Shown here: positions 34,563 through 44,062 of the stretch, one piece after another
How the letters are laid out: every line of letters starts with the position of its first letter
Position numbering within the stretch: position 1 is the stretch's first letter
From: Burkholderiaceae bacterium 26
Lineage (GTDB): Bacteria > Pseudomonadota > Gammaproteobacteria > Burkholderiales > Burkholderiaceae
Length of the DNA: 64,000 nucleotides
Direction of reading: 5' to 3'
Assembly (NCBI GenBank): GCA_000955795.1
Contig: JYOB01000016.1
Span: 273,908 to 337,907 of the forward strand
Notes under the pieces: generated by a model
The model's input: only the letters and a program-made list of their open reading frames with translations
Told to the model about the DNA's origin: nothing
Database searches by the model: none
Position numbers and translations under genes: made by a program

Positions 34563-35258
34563 TCATGCGGCAAAACGGCGGGCCCAGGGCAACAGATCGT
34601 CGAGCGCGGGCGAGGTGATTTCCGGCAACTGGGCGCCCTCCACCGGCGTCAGGCCGACGCGGTTGTGCCAATACGTGCGCAGGCCTACGGCCGCTGTGCC
34701 GAACATGTCGTAGCTGGAGCCCGCAACAAATGCCGCGTCAGCCGCGTCCACGCCAAGCTGTTCAAGCGCCATGCGATAGGGCTTCGGATCGGGCTTGTAC
34801 ACGCCAGCCTGCTCGGCCGTGACAATGACATCCCACGTGACGGGCAACAGCGCGGCGGCTTGCCGGCCCAGCCGTTCCGAGCAGTTGGTAACAACGGCCA
34901 GCTTGCAGTGCGGCTGGAGCTGGGCCAGCGCTTGCGCAGCGCCGCTCCACGGTGCGAGGTGCAACCAGTTGGCTTCCAACGCGTCAGGGGCGGACGCTGA
35001 TAAGCCGACGTTCTGCGCGGCCTGCCGAACCATCGTTTCATAAGGGACGTATGTACCGCAGCCGTACGTGAGCCGCAGATACTCGGCGCGCCACGTGCGG
35101 CCTGCCTGTTCAGAGCCAGCGGCGCGGTTCCACAGCGACCACGAATCGAGCAGCGCGGTCAGCAGATCGAACAGGATGGCCTTGGGATAGCCGGCGTCGG
35201 GAGAAACCGTGGAAGCGTTCACGCTGGTCACCTGCAAATCGGTAGAGATCGATGCCAC
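34563..35258 (-). CDS. HAD superfamily hydrolase (haloacid dehalogenase type II)
   Basis: A 231-residue HAD protein. Motif I is AILFDLLTALLDSW (nucleophile aspartate about residue 31), motif II VVTNCSERLG, motif III lysine in AGVYKPDPKPYRMAL, and motif IV SSYDMFGTAAVGLRTYW. The N-terminal 20 residues before the core are variable, so the true start could be slightly downstream. It lies directly upstream of the D-threonine aldolase-like gene and is probably co-transcribed. Substrate unknown: haloacid or small phosphate ester. Confidence 0.8.
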   Translation of the reverse strand: MASISTDLQVTSVNASTVSPDAGYPKAILFDLLTALLDSWSLWNRAAGSEQAGRTWRAEYLRLTYGCGTYVPYETMVRQAAQNVGLSASAPDALEANWLHLAPWSGAAQALAQLQPHCKLAVVTNCSERLGRQAAALLPVTWDVIVTAEQAGVYKPDPKPYRMALEQLGVDAADAAFVAGSSYDMFGTAAVGLRTYWHNRVGLTPVEGAQLPEITSPALDDLLPWARRFAA

Positions 35259-35325
35259 CGATTGTAGGTACCGCGCACTGGCTTTCGGTGAAGCCGGTTT
35301 GAATCAAAGATTCAGTGAAGCTGCA

Positions 35326-36231
35326 TCATGCGCGCCACGGCGGCTGCGGCTTGAAGCGGTTCTGCAGTGCCTGCATGAAGTGACGCGTACGTTGCGGCAA
35401 CCCGGCGCGGTTGTGCGTAAGCGCGATCACGTTGGCGTCGGGCGCTTTCCAGCCGGGCAGGAGGCGCACCAGCCGGCCCGCGCGCAGATCGTCCGCCACA
35501 TCCCATTCGGAACGCAGGATCACGCCACGCCCTTCGCACGCCCACTGGCGGATGACATCGCCGTCGTTGCAGATGAGCTGCCTCGGCACGCGCACGCTGC
35601 GGCTCGTGCGGCCCTTGCTGAAGTGCCAGAGCGACACGTCTTCCTTGTTCTCGCGCAGCACGATGCAAGGCAGCGCGGCAAGGTCATCGGGCGTTTCCGG
35701 CATGCCGAACCGCTTCACCAACGCGGGCGACGCGCAGACAAAGCGCGCATTCGGTGCAATTGCGTAACCGACCAGGTTCGACACCTGCAACGCGCCGATA
35801 TGCACCACCACATCAAAGCGGTCCGCCGCCTCGACAAGGGGTGCATCGGACAGCGCCAATTCAATGTCGACATCAGGATGCTGCAGCTGAAAATCGGCAA
35901 TGACGGGTGCCACGTAGCGTCGCCCAAACCCGAGCGGCGCATTCACCTTGAGCGTGCCGACCAGGCCGCCCCGGCGCGTGTGCAAGTCCTCTGACAGTGC
36001 GTCGAGTTGGCGGATCAGCTCTGCCCCGCGCTCGCACAGCAACATGCCTTCCTGCGTAAAGCGCAAGCTGCGCGCCGTGCGATCGACCAGACGTGTGCCC
36101 AGCTTCTTCTCCAGCTGCTGCAGCCGCTGCGACACGGCGGATGGCGTCAGATCCAACGCGCGCGCCGTCGCCACCAGGCTGCCGTTGTTCTGGATGGCGA
36201 GCAGGAAGCGCAGGTCGGCGGAATCCGTCAT
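35326..36231 (-). CDS. LysR family transcriptional regulator
   Basis: A 301-residue LysR protein. The helix-turn-helix is at residues 5-65 (FLLAIQNNGSLVATARALDL, then TPSAVSQRLQQLEKKLGTRL) and the effector-binding domain follows (GTLKVNAPLGFGRRYVAPVI). The start codon lies just beyond the proline iminopeptidase stop, so it may be read from the same transcript, an unusual place for a LysR gene. It probably controls the dehalogenase and D-threonine aldolase genes downstream. Confidence 0.88.
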   Translation of the reverse strand: MTDSADLRFLLAIQNNGSLVATARALDLTPSAVSQRLQQLEKKLGTRLVDRTARSLRFTQEGMLLCERGAELIRQLDALSEDLHTRRGGLVGTLKVNAPLGFGRRYVAPVIADFQLQHPDVDIELALSDAPLVEAADRFDVVVHIGALQVSNLVGYAIAPNARFVCASPALVKRFGMPETPDDLAALPCIVLRENKEDVSLWHFSKGRTSRSVRVPRQLICNDGDVIRQWACEGRGVILRSEWDVADDLRAGRLVRLLPGWKAPDANVIALTHNRAGLPQRTRHFMQALQNRFKPQPPWRA

Positions 36232-36234
36232 GGG

Positions 36235-37290
<1,056 letters not shown>

Positions 37291-37308
37291 ACAAATGGTG
37301 TGCCCGTC

Positions 37309-37938
37309 ATGTCGTCCACCCCGATTCCCATTGAAGCCGGCCGCCGCGAGCGCAAGCGCAACCAGACGCTGGACCATCTGGCGGCCACCGCCTTCTCCCT
37401 GTTCGAGCAGCACGGTTACGACGCGGTGACGATGGAGCAGATTGCCGCGCAGGCCGATGTGTCCAAGGGCACGCTGTACAACCACTTTCCGGTCAAAGAA
37501 GCGCTGCTGGCGCACCAGTTCCACGCCGAGCTGGCGGCTGGCGGCGCCCAATTGCGTGCGCAGATCGAGGCACAGCCGGATTTCGCCTCGCGCCTGGCGG
37601 TGCTGCTTTCGGCCTCGGCCGACTGGTGCAACGTGCGCCGGCCCTATCTGGCCGCGTATTTCCGCTACCGTTTTGCCAGCGCCGACCTGGCCGCCCGCAA
37701 CCGCGACAGCGACAAGCGCAGCGGGCTCGAAGCGGTGTTCATGGCACTTATCGACGCGGCGCAGCGCTCGGGCGAGCTCGATACCCGATTCGATGCCGAG
37801 CAGCTCGCAGGGCTGTTCGAGTACTTGTATCTCGGCGCGCTCATGCGCTGGCTGGCACGTCCCGAAACAGACCTGCACGCGGGTTTCTCCGCCGTCATCG
37901 ACCTGTTCCTGCACGGCATGGTCCGCAAGGAGGCGTGA
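37309..37938 (+). CDS. TetR/AcrR family transcriptional regulator
   Basis: A 209-residue regulator with the TetR helix-turn-helix near residues 20-65 (AATAFSLFEQHGYDAVTMEQ, IAAQADVSKGTLYNHFPVKE) and a helical ligand domain. ATG 37309 is used; a GTG nine bases upstream is possible. The stop overlaps the start of the phosphotransferase-like gene (TGATG), so the two form an operon and the regulator probably controls the enzyme. Confidence 0.88.
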   Translation: MSSTPIPIEAGRRERKRNQTLDHLAATAFSLFEQHGYDAVTMEQIAAQADVSKGTLYNHFPVKEALLAHQFHAELAAGGAQLRAQIEAQPDFASRLAVLLSASADWCNVRRPYLAAYFRYRFASADLAARNRDSDKRSGLEAVFMALIDAAQRSGELDTRFDAEQLAGLFEYLYLGALMRWLARPETDLHAGFSAVIDLFLHGMVRKEA

Positions 37939-40466
37939 TGAACCCGCTCGTGCTCGATTGGCCGGCTGCAGCGGCGGCTGGTGCCGCAGTGGCGGGCGGC
38001 AAGGGCTGGCAGCTTGGCCGGATGGCGAAACTCGGCGTGCCGGTGCCCGATGGTTTCGTGCTGGCCGCAAATGCCAGCCGCGGGCGGAATCACGGCGATG
38101 CGGTGCCCGATACGGTGCTGGCTTCCATCGCGCAGGCGCTGGCCGAGCGCGGCTGGCAAAACACGCCGCTGGCTGTGCGCTCCTCCGCGCCGCAGGAAGA
38201 TTCCGCGCGACGCTCGTTCGCGGGCATTCACGAGACGCGCCTGAATGTGATTGGCGTGCAGGCGCTGGCGGAAGCGGTGCGCGCCGTGTGGGACTCGGCG
38301 CACGCACCGCAAGCGCTGGCATACCGCGAGCGCTTTGGCATCGACACCTCCGACCTGGCGATGGCCGTGGTCATCATGCCGATGCTGCCGGCACTGGCCG
38401 CAGGCATCGCGTTCACCGGCGACCCGCTGAGCGGCCGCGACGACCACATCGTCATCAACGCACACTGGGGCCTGGGCGAAGCGCTGGTGGGCGGCCACGC
38501 CGATGGCGACGTCGACCGACTGGAAGTTGCGCCGCAAGACGACACGCTGCATGTGGTCGAACGCCGGATCGGCACGAAGCACCGCATGACGCGCGCGCTG
38601 GCCGAAGGCGGCACCGCACTCGCTGATACCGCCACCGAAGATGCGCGCCGCACCGTGCTGGAAGACGCCCAGCTCATCGCACTTGCCACGGTGGCGCGCG
38701 ACACGGCACGCGCACTGGACTTTGCGCAGCCGCGCTATGACATCGAATGGGTCTGGGACGGGCAACGCTTCTGGATCGTGCAGGCTCGCCCGATCACCAC
38801 GACCGCGCGCCAGACCTACGCCGCCCTGCAAACCCAGCCAACGTTCTGGACGCGCGGCAACACGCGCGAGGTGTTTCCCGCGCCGCTGTCGCCCATCGAC
38901 TGGACGCTCTACGGTCACGCGGCCAATCGCATGCTGATGCTGGCGTACTCGCTGGCGGGCTATGCGTTGCTGCCGGGGCTCGCGCGCGCCAAACTGTTTG
39001 GCGGCTGCGTGTACCTCGATGTCTCGTTGATGCAGTGGGAGGCATTTGACGCGTTCGGCATTGCGCCGGAGGCCATTAACCGCATGCTCGGCGGCACGCA
39101 GCCCGAGATTGCGCTGCCGCGCGCCACATGGCCGCAGCGGCTGGCACGCGGTGCGCGGCTCGTACGTTATTTGTGCAGTGCCGGGGCCGCGCGCCGCCAT
39201 GCACAGAGCGATCTGAATCGCGCCCGCAAACAAGCCGCGCAATGGCGTGAAGACACGTGGCCGGAAGCAACAGCGGAGCTGGCCACCTGCCTGCGTGAAC
39301 GCTTCAACATCGCGCGCCGCGCAGACGGCCTGTTCTTCCTGCAGGGCTCGGCGGGCGGTTCCGTTTCGGGCCTGGTCGACGTGATCGAAAAACAGTGCCC
39401 CGGCGAGGGCCACGCGCTGGCCGCCGCGCTCATGGCAGGCGCAGAACCCAGCGTCACCGCGCAGCAAAGCTACGACCTGATGGCTCTGGCGCAAACCGCC
39501 ACCGCCGACGCCGAAGCCCTCGCCTGGCTTCGCGCCGACAACCGCATCGGCACGCAATGGGCGCTGCAACTGCCGGCGCACAGCGCGTTCCGCCAGCACT
39601 TCAGTACGTTTCTGGAGCGCTACGGGCACCGCGCCATTGAAGAGAGCTACTTCCGCCGCCCGCGCTGGCGCGAGCAACCCGACTATTTGCTCGACCTCGT
39701 CGTCGGCCTGATCGGCAGCGACGCGAATGCAGTGCGGCAACGACAGTTGGCGGCATCTGAGCGTGCGTGGGCGCGCCTGCCGTTCTGGCTGCGCCCAATC
39801 GTGCGAGGGATGCTCAAGGGTGCCGTGCGCGATAGCAACCAGCGCGAAGCCGCGCGCAGCGCGCTGGTGGCGTATCTGGAAGCGCTGCGCATCGGTCTGC
39901 TAAAGCTGGCTGACAGGCTTGTCGGCGAGGAAGGACTCGATACGCCTGAAGACATCTTCAACCTGACGCTGGACGAATGCGTGGCCGCGGCCACCGGCAC
40001 GTTACCCCTGCGCTTCGCCGCCCAGCGCGCGCGTGAACGCCGCCAGCAGTTGGAAGATTGGGCCGCTGCGCAGGAGCCGGACATCCTCACCGAACATGGC
40101 GAGGCACCGGTCGTGGCCAGCACGCCATTCGCCCTCCCAGGAGATGCCTGGAGCGGCACCGCCGTGGGCGCTGGCTCGGCACAGGGGCAGGCACGTCTGG
40201 TTGACCACGCTGCCGCCGGCACGGCGCTGCAAGCGGGCGATATCCTGGTCGCCCCCAGCACCGACCCGGCCTGGACGCCTCTTTTCCTGAAGGCCGGTGG
40301 GCTCGTTATGGAAACCGGCGGCTACCTCTCGCATGGCGCCATCGTGGCGCGGGAGTTCGGGATTCCGGCCGTGGTGAACCTGCCCGGCATCCGGGCACAG
40401 TTGGAGGACGGCGAGACGATCTGCGTTGACGGCAATGCCGGCACGGTCAGCAGAGTGGCGGGTTAG
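37938..40466 (+). CDS. PEP-synthase family enzyme, rifampicin phosphotransferase-like
   Basis: An 842-residue enzyme. The N-terminal 300 residues are a PPDK_N ATP-grasp domain (GGKGWQLGRMAKLGVPVPDG, AVRSSAPQEDSARRSFAGIH, GLGEALVGGHADGD, VQARPITTT). A central domain of about 380 residues follows, and the C-terminal swivelling domain holds the phospho-carrier histidine in ETGGYLSHGAIVAREFGIPA (about 795). Order and length match rifamycin phosphotransferases (about 865 residues) better than PEP synthase, which has a C-terminal PEP-binding barrel missing here. AAGGAGG precedes the start. True substrate unproven. Confidence 0.72.
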   Translation: MNPLVLDWPAAAAAGAAVAGGKGWQLGRMAKLGVPVPDGFVLAANASRGRNHGDAVPDTVLASIAQALAERGWQNTPLAVRSSAPQEDSARRSFAGIHETRLNVIGVQALAEAVRAVWDSAHAPQALAYRERFGIDTSDLAMAVVIMPMLPALAAGIAFTGDPLSGRDDHIVINAHWGLGEALVGGHADGDVDRLEVAPQDDTLHVVERRIGTKHRMTRALAEGGTALADTATEDARRTVLEDAQLIALATVARDTARALDFAQPRYDIEWVWDGQRFWIVQARPITTTARQTYAALQTQPTFWTRGNTREVFPAPLSPIDWTLYGHAANRMLMLAYSLAGYALLPGLARAKLFGGCVYLDVSLMQWEAFDAFGIAPEAINRMLGGTQPEIALPRATWPQRLARGARLVRYLCSAGAARRHAQSDLNRARKQAAQWREDTWPEATAELATCLRERFNIARRADGLFFLQGSAGGSVSGLVDVIEKQCPGEGHALAAALMAGAEPSVTAQQSYDLMALAQTATADAEALAWLRADNRIGTQWALQLPAHSAFRQHFSTFLERYGHRAIEESYFRRPRWREQPDYLLDLVVGLIGSDANAVRQRQLAASERAWARLPFWLRPIVRGMLKGAVRDSNQREAARSALVAYLEALRIGLLKLADRLVGEEGLDTPEDIFNLTLDECVAAATGTLPLRFAAQRARERRQQLEDWAAAQEPDILTEHGEAPVVASTPFALPGDAWSGTAVGAGSAQGQARLVDHAAAGTALQAGDILVAPSTDPAWTPLFLKAGGLVMETGGYLSHGAIVAREFGIPAVVNLPGIRAQLEDGETICVDGNAGTVSRVAG

Positions 40467-40539
40467 GCACCCATATGTGGCGACGAGGCGACACTGGCGA
40501 ATGCGGCTTTGCTGCGTCGCAATATTCGGACTAACATTC

Positions 40540-40566
40540 GGGTATTCCCTACTAGGGTTATCCCTA
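40540..40566 (+). promoter_or_regulatory. Palindrome before the small gene
   Basis: TAGGG (40553-40557) and CCCTA (40562-40566) are a perfect inverted repeat with a four-base spacer, preceded by GGGTATTCCC, itself nearly symmetric. The element ends 24 bases before the 48-residue gene, and could be an operator. Confidence 0.4.
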
Positions 40567-40590
40567 AATCAGTCCTCAGAAGGAATCGCC

Positions 40591-40737
40591 ATGAACACCG
40601 TCGCTCTCAAAGCCGCCCCCGCCTCGCGCCTCGCCCGTTTCTGGCAAATCGTGCGCCGTGAAGCCAGCCGCGCCGTTGCACTGCACGTGGAAAGCTGCGG
40701 CATGATGGCCGAGCTGTATCGCCGTTCGGGCCACTAA
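40591..40737 (+). CDS. Small 48-residue conserved-looking protein
   Basis: A 48-residue protein starting MNTVALKAAPASRLARFWQI and ending YRRSGH, with a good AAGGA six bases before the ATG. It is basic and helical, reminiscent in size and amphipathic arginine-rich character of DUF1127-type small proteins, but I do not recognise it as such. A distinct palindromic element lies in its upstream region, which supports a real regulated gene. No function can be assigned. Confidence 0.55.
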   Translation: MNTVALKAAPASRLARFWQIVRREASRAVALHVESCGMMAELYRRSGH

Positions 40738-40803
40738 GCCGAAGCGCACAGTTCGTGCGAATACTGCGCCCCACCTTCCTCGGAGTGGCGCTGCAGACGC
40801 GGA

Positions 40804-41490
40804 TCAGGTCTCGCTCCACTGCCGCATCAGGTTGTGATACACGCCGATGAGCGTGCGGCGCGCGGTGGCATCCGCGTCGGTCTGGTTGAGCGTTTGGATG
40901 GCGTTGTCCAAGTCGAACAGCATGGCGCGTTGCGCGTCATCGCGAATCAAACTCTGGATCCAGAAGAAGCTCGCCACGCGCACCCCGCGCGTGATGGGCG
41001 TCACCTGGTGCAGGCTCGTTGCCGGGTAGATGACCAAGTCACCGGCATTGAGCTTGACGCTGTGCATGCCATAGGTGTCTTCAATCTGCAGTTCGCCGCC
41101 GTCGTAGCTGGCAGGGTCTGACAGAAACAGCGTGGCCGAGATATCGGTGCGCAGCTTTGTGCCGTTGTGCGGATGGATACGCACGCTGCCATCGACATGC
41201 GCGCCGAACGTCATGCCCTCGCCGTAGCGGTTGAACATCGGCGGGTACACCACGTTCGGCAGCGCCGCGCTGATGAAGCGCGGGTGCCGCTCCAGCACGC
41301 TCAGGATGAGCTGCTGGCACTGCAGGGCCACTTCCGCGCGCTCATCAATCTGCTGGTTGACCTTGACCGGCGCCCCCGAATACCCGGCTGACACGCGGCC
41401 ATCGACCCAGGCATCGCCTGCGCTATCGAGCAGACCGCGCAGCGCAGCCACCTGCGCGGCGTTGAAGACGTTGGGAATGCAGACGAGCAT
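40804..41490 (-). CDS. PKHD-type Fe(II)/2-oxoglutarate hydroxylase (PiuC/YbiX)
   Basis: A 228-residue dioxygenase. The iron ligands are HxD in FGAHVDGSVRIHP (about 98-100) and the distal histidine in ATSLHQVTPITRGVR (about 161), followed by the 2-oxoglutarate arginine. It begins MLVCIPNVFNAAQVAALRGL, typical of PiuC. These enzymes are encoded beside TonB-dependent siderophore receptors, as here, and are induced by iron shortage. 48 bases separate it from the receptor gene, and the two probably share the Fur-controlled promoter. Function in siderophore processing is presumed. Confidence 0.9.
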   Translation of the reverse strand: MLVCIPNVFNAAQVAALRGLLDSAGDAWVDGRVSAGYSGAPVKVNQQIDERAEVALQCQQLILSVLERHPRFISAALPNVVYPPMFNRYGEGMTFGAHVDGSVRIHPHNGTKLRTDISATLFLSDPASYDGGELQIEDTYGMHSVKLNAGDLVIYPATSLHQVTPITRGVRVASFFWIQSLIRDDAQRAMLFDLDNAIQTLNQTDADATARRTLIGVYHNLMRQWSET

Positions 41491-41538
41491 GGCGATGGAA
41501 GGAAACGAGGATGCAGCCGAGGGCCCATCCCCCGGCCA

Positions 41539-43767
41539 TTACATCCGATACACCACCGACAGCATCGCCGCACGGCCGGTGCCCGGCACGGCACGACCGC
41601 CATCGGACGGAATCAGCGCATCGTAATACGTCTTGTTGAACAGGTTGAACAGGTTCAGCCGCACGTCGTATTTCGGCTGGTGGTAGGCCAGCATCGCATC
41701 CCAGCGCACGAAGCCGCCCACCTGCACCGTGTCGGTGTTGTTGGCGTAGCGCTGCGACATGTAGAACGCGCCCGCGCCCGCCTCCCAGTTCGGCAGGAAG
41801 GTGTAGCTCGTCCACACCGTGGCAGCGTGCTTGGGCGTGTTGGCCGGCGTCATGCCCTGCGTGCCCGCGGCGATGCCATTGACGATCTGTGCATCCAGGT
41901 AGGTATAGCCCGCAAAGATCTGCAGCTTGTCGGTCACGTGGCCCGTGGCACCCAGGCGCGCACCGCGCACGCGGATCTTGCCGGCCGACGTGTACGTCGT
42001 GCTGTCGATCTGCGTGCGGGCGTTGTCCTTGGTGATCTGGAACAGCGCCGAGCTGACCGACAGATCGCCGTTGAGCAGATCCCACTTGCCACCCGCTTCA
42101 TACGACTTGTTCTTCTCCGGGTCCAGGTTCTGCTGGCCGGTGGTGCCTACGAGTTGCTCCAATGACGGGTTGAACGACGTGCCGTACGACACGTAGTACG
42201 ACTGCCAGTCCGTCGGCTGCCAGATGCCGCCCAGGCGCGTGCTGACAAAGTTCACGCTCTGCTGCGCATACGGCAGCGCGGTGATCTTGGCCGACGCCGG
42301 CGTGTTCGCCGAATTCAACGAATTGGAAATGCTCGCCACGTAGCGGTCATAGCGCAGGCCGGCCACCGCCTTCCACTGCTTGGTGAATTCGATCGAGTCG
42401 TTGAAATACGCAGCCACCGTGTTGGCCGAGCCGCCCTGCAGGTTGCCCAGGCTCGACGGCGTGCTGGCTGGCGACGTGGTGTAGCTCGGGCTGACCAGCG
42501 GCTCGCACGAGACGAAGCCGCTCGTCATGCTCGACTGCGCGAGCGGCGTGCCGTTGCACGAGCCGTTGCGGTAATAGTTTTGGTTGTCGTAACCGTCGTG
42601 GCCAAACTCGGTGCCAACCAGCAGCGTGTGCTTGACCGAACCCGTATCGAACTTGGCCGTCAGCTCGGTCTGGTTGAACAGCGAATAGTCACGGATGCGG
42701 CGGTCATGGCTTTGCAAACGCACCGACAGCGCCGAGAGCGGCAAGTTGCTGTTGGCGAGCGCCGTGAACACGCCCGACGAATTGACCGTACCCACAGCGT
42801 TGGGCGCCGTCTCCCGCGCGTCGGTCTGCACGTAATTGAACTGCGTCTGGTTGCGCAGGCGCAGGTTGGGCGAGAACTTGTGATCGATATTGGCCGCGAA
42901 CGACGCCACGTCCTGCGTGGTGCGGTCATCGGTGTAGCCGTAGTACGTCTTGGGGCTCACGTTGACCGGGCGGCCGTTGAGGTTCGGCACGCCGTAATCG
43001 GGCATGTCGCGGTTGTGCTGCAGCAGCGCGGACAGCGTCACCTCGGTCGGTGTGCCGATGCCGAAACGCCACGACGGCGCGATGCCGAAATCCTGCGCGG
43101 TCATCTCGTCGCGCGTGCTGGTCTTGCCGTTCTGCGCCATCGCGGCGATGCGGAAGGCAGAAGTGTCGGACGTCGGTGTGTTGACGTCGGCGGTCGCGCG
43201 CACCAGGCCGTTGGTCGTGATCGAACCGGTGATTTCCGTGGCCGCCTTCAGCTTCGGCTTCTTCGTCACCTGATTGATGACGCCGCCGGTCGAGCCGCGG
43301 CCGAACAGCATCGACGACGGGCCCATCAGCACTTCCACCGAATCGAGGGCGAACAAGTCGCGGTAGTACTGGCCGCGATCACGGAAGCCGTCGAGGTAGA
43401 TGTCGGTGCGCGCCGAGAACCCATTCAGGTTGATGTTGTTGCCGATCTGCCCGCCTTCGGCCGCGCCGATGGTGATGCCAGGCACGTTGCGCAGCGCATC
43501 GGCCAGCGAGCTGCCGCCTTGCGCATCGGTCAGGGCCTTGGGCACGACCGTCACCGATTGCGGCACATCGCGCAGGTTTTCAGGCAGCTTGGAGATGGAG
43601 CTCTTGGCGGCGTTGTAGTCGTCGCGCGGGGCAGAGCCCTTCACAACGGCTTCCGGCAACGTGGCGGTGGCCGGTGCCTGGGCAAGCGTGGCCTGCTGGG
43701 CAAGTGCGACGGCGGGGGTGGCAAACAGAGCCAACAGGGCGCTGGCGACGGGCGTGCGGCGGTTCAT
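41539..43767 (-). CDS. TonB-dependent siderophore receptor (Fiu-like)
   Basis: A 742-residue outer-membrane receptor. After a signal peptide ending near ALAQQ come a plug domain (ENLRDVPQSVTVVPKALTDA, LADALRNVPGITIGAAEGGQ, then GFSARTDIYLDGFRDRGQYY) and a 22-strand barrel finishing LNLFNLFNKTYYDAL and AAMLSVVYRM. Layout and key strings match the catecholate receptor Fiu/BfrD group. It imports ferric siderophores using TonB energy. A Fur-box-like sequence lies about 110 bases upstream, and the PiuC hydroxylase gene follows. Confidence 0.9.
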   Translation of the reverse strand: MNRRTPVASALLALFATPAVALAQQATLAQAPATATLPEAVVKGSAPRDDYNAAKSSISKLPENLRDVPQSVTVVPKALTDAQGGSSLADALRNVPGITIGAAEGGQIGNNINLNGFSARTDIYLDGFRDRGQYYRDLFALDSVEVLMGPSSMLFGRGSTGGVINQVTKKPKLKAATEITGSITTNGLVRATADVNTPTSDTSAFRIAAMAQNGKTSTRDEMTAQDFGIAPSWRFGIGTPTEVTLSALLQHNRDMPDYGVPNLNGRPVNVSPKTYYGYTDDRTTQDVASFAANIDHKFSPNLRLRNQTQFNYVQTDARETAPNAVGTVNSSGVFTALANSNLPLSALSVRLQSHDRRIRDYSLFNQTELTAKFDTGSVKHTLLVGTEFGHDGYDNQNYYRNGSCNGTPLAQSSMTSGFVSCEPLVSPSYTTSPASTPSSLGNLQGGSANTVAAYFNDSIEFTKQWKAVAGLRYDRYVASISNSLNSANTPASAKITALPYAQQSVNFVSTRLGGIWQPTDWQSYYVSYGTSFNPSLEQLVGTTGQQNLDPEKNKSYEAGGKWDLLNGDLSVSSALFQITKDNARTQIDSTTYTSAGKIRVRGARLGATGHVTDKLQIFAGYTYLDAQIVNGIAAGTQGMTPANTPKHAATVWTSYTFLPNWEAGAGAFYMSQRYANNTDTVQVGGFVRWDAMLAYHQPKYDVRLNLFNLFNKTYYDALIPSDGGRAVPGTGRAAMLSVVYRM

Positions 43768-43877
43768 TGCGTGGTTTCTCCGGCGGCACTCTTCTATTGG
43801 GTGTCAGCCGCTCCGGAACGCCCTCCTGCGCCCGTGCCGCCGTGCACGAGAGCGCACTACGAATTGCGGACGCAAAT

Positions 43878-43896
43878 ATAAATGATAACGATTCGC
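43878..43896. promoter_or_regulatory. Fur box of the siderophore receptor operon
   Basis: The 15-mer ATGATAACGATTCGC (43882-43896) matches the Fur consensus ATGATAATCATTATC at 11 of 15 places, in an otherwise AT-rich promoter. It is in the expected place for iron repression of the receptor. Confidence 0.65.
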
Positions 43897-44042
43897 AACA
43901 GCAACAAAATGTCGCAATAACTCCCGAAAGTTCCCGGAAACGCACAATTTAAAGAGACTTATCGAGCGCTTTTCCTTGGATTTAGCTGATTAGGCAAGCT
44001 CGTCCACAAGGAATATCTGTGGCCAGGCACCTCCCAACCAGC

Positions 44043-44062
44043 AAAGCGTACCTATTTCTGCG
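44043..44062 (-). repeat. Dispersed 20-bp repeat, copy 1
   Basis: On the minus strand this reads GCAGAAATAGGTACGCTTTG. Its third to fifth variable bases supply the stop codon TAG (44054-44052) of the chloride channel gene, whose last residues STQK are encoded by the repeat and its flank. Confidence 0.8.

Noticed and set aside
37665-39740. Long open frame of 691 codons opposite the phosphotransferase-like gene
   Set aside because: GC-rich third-position bias keeps antisense frames open. It is rich in Arg, His and Ala, shows no family motif and lies wholly over a gene with clear domains.
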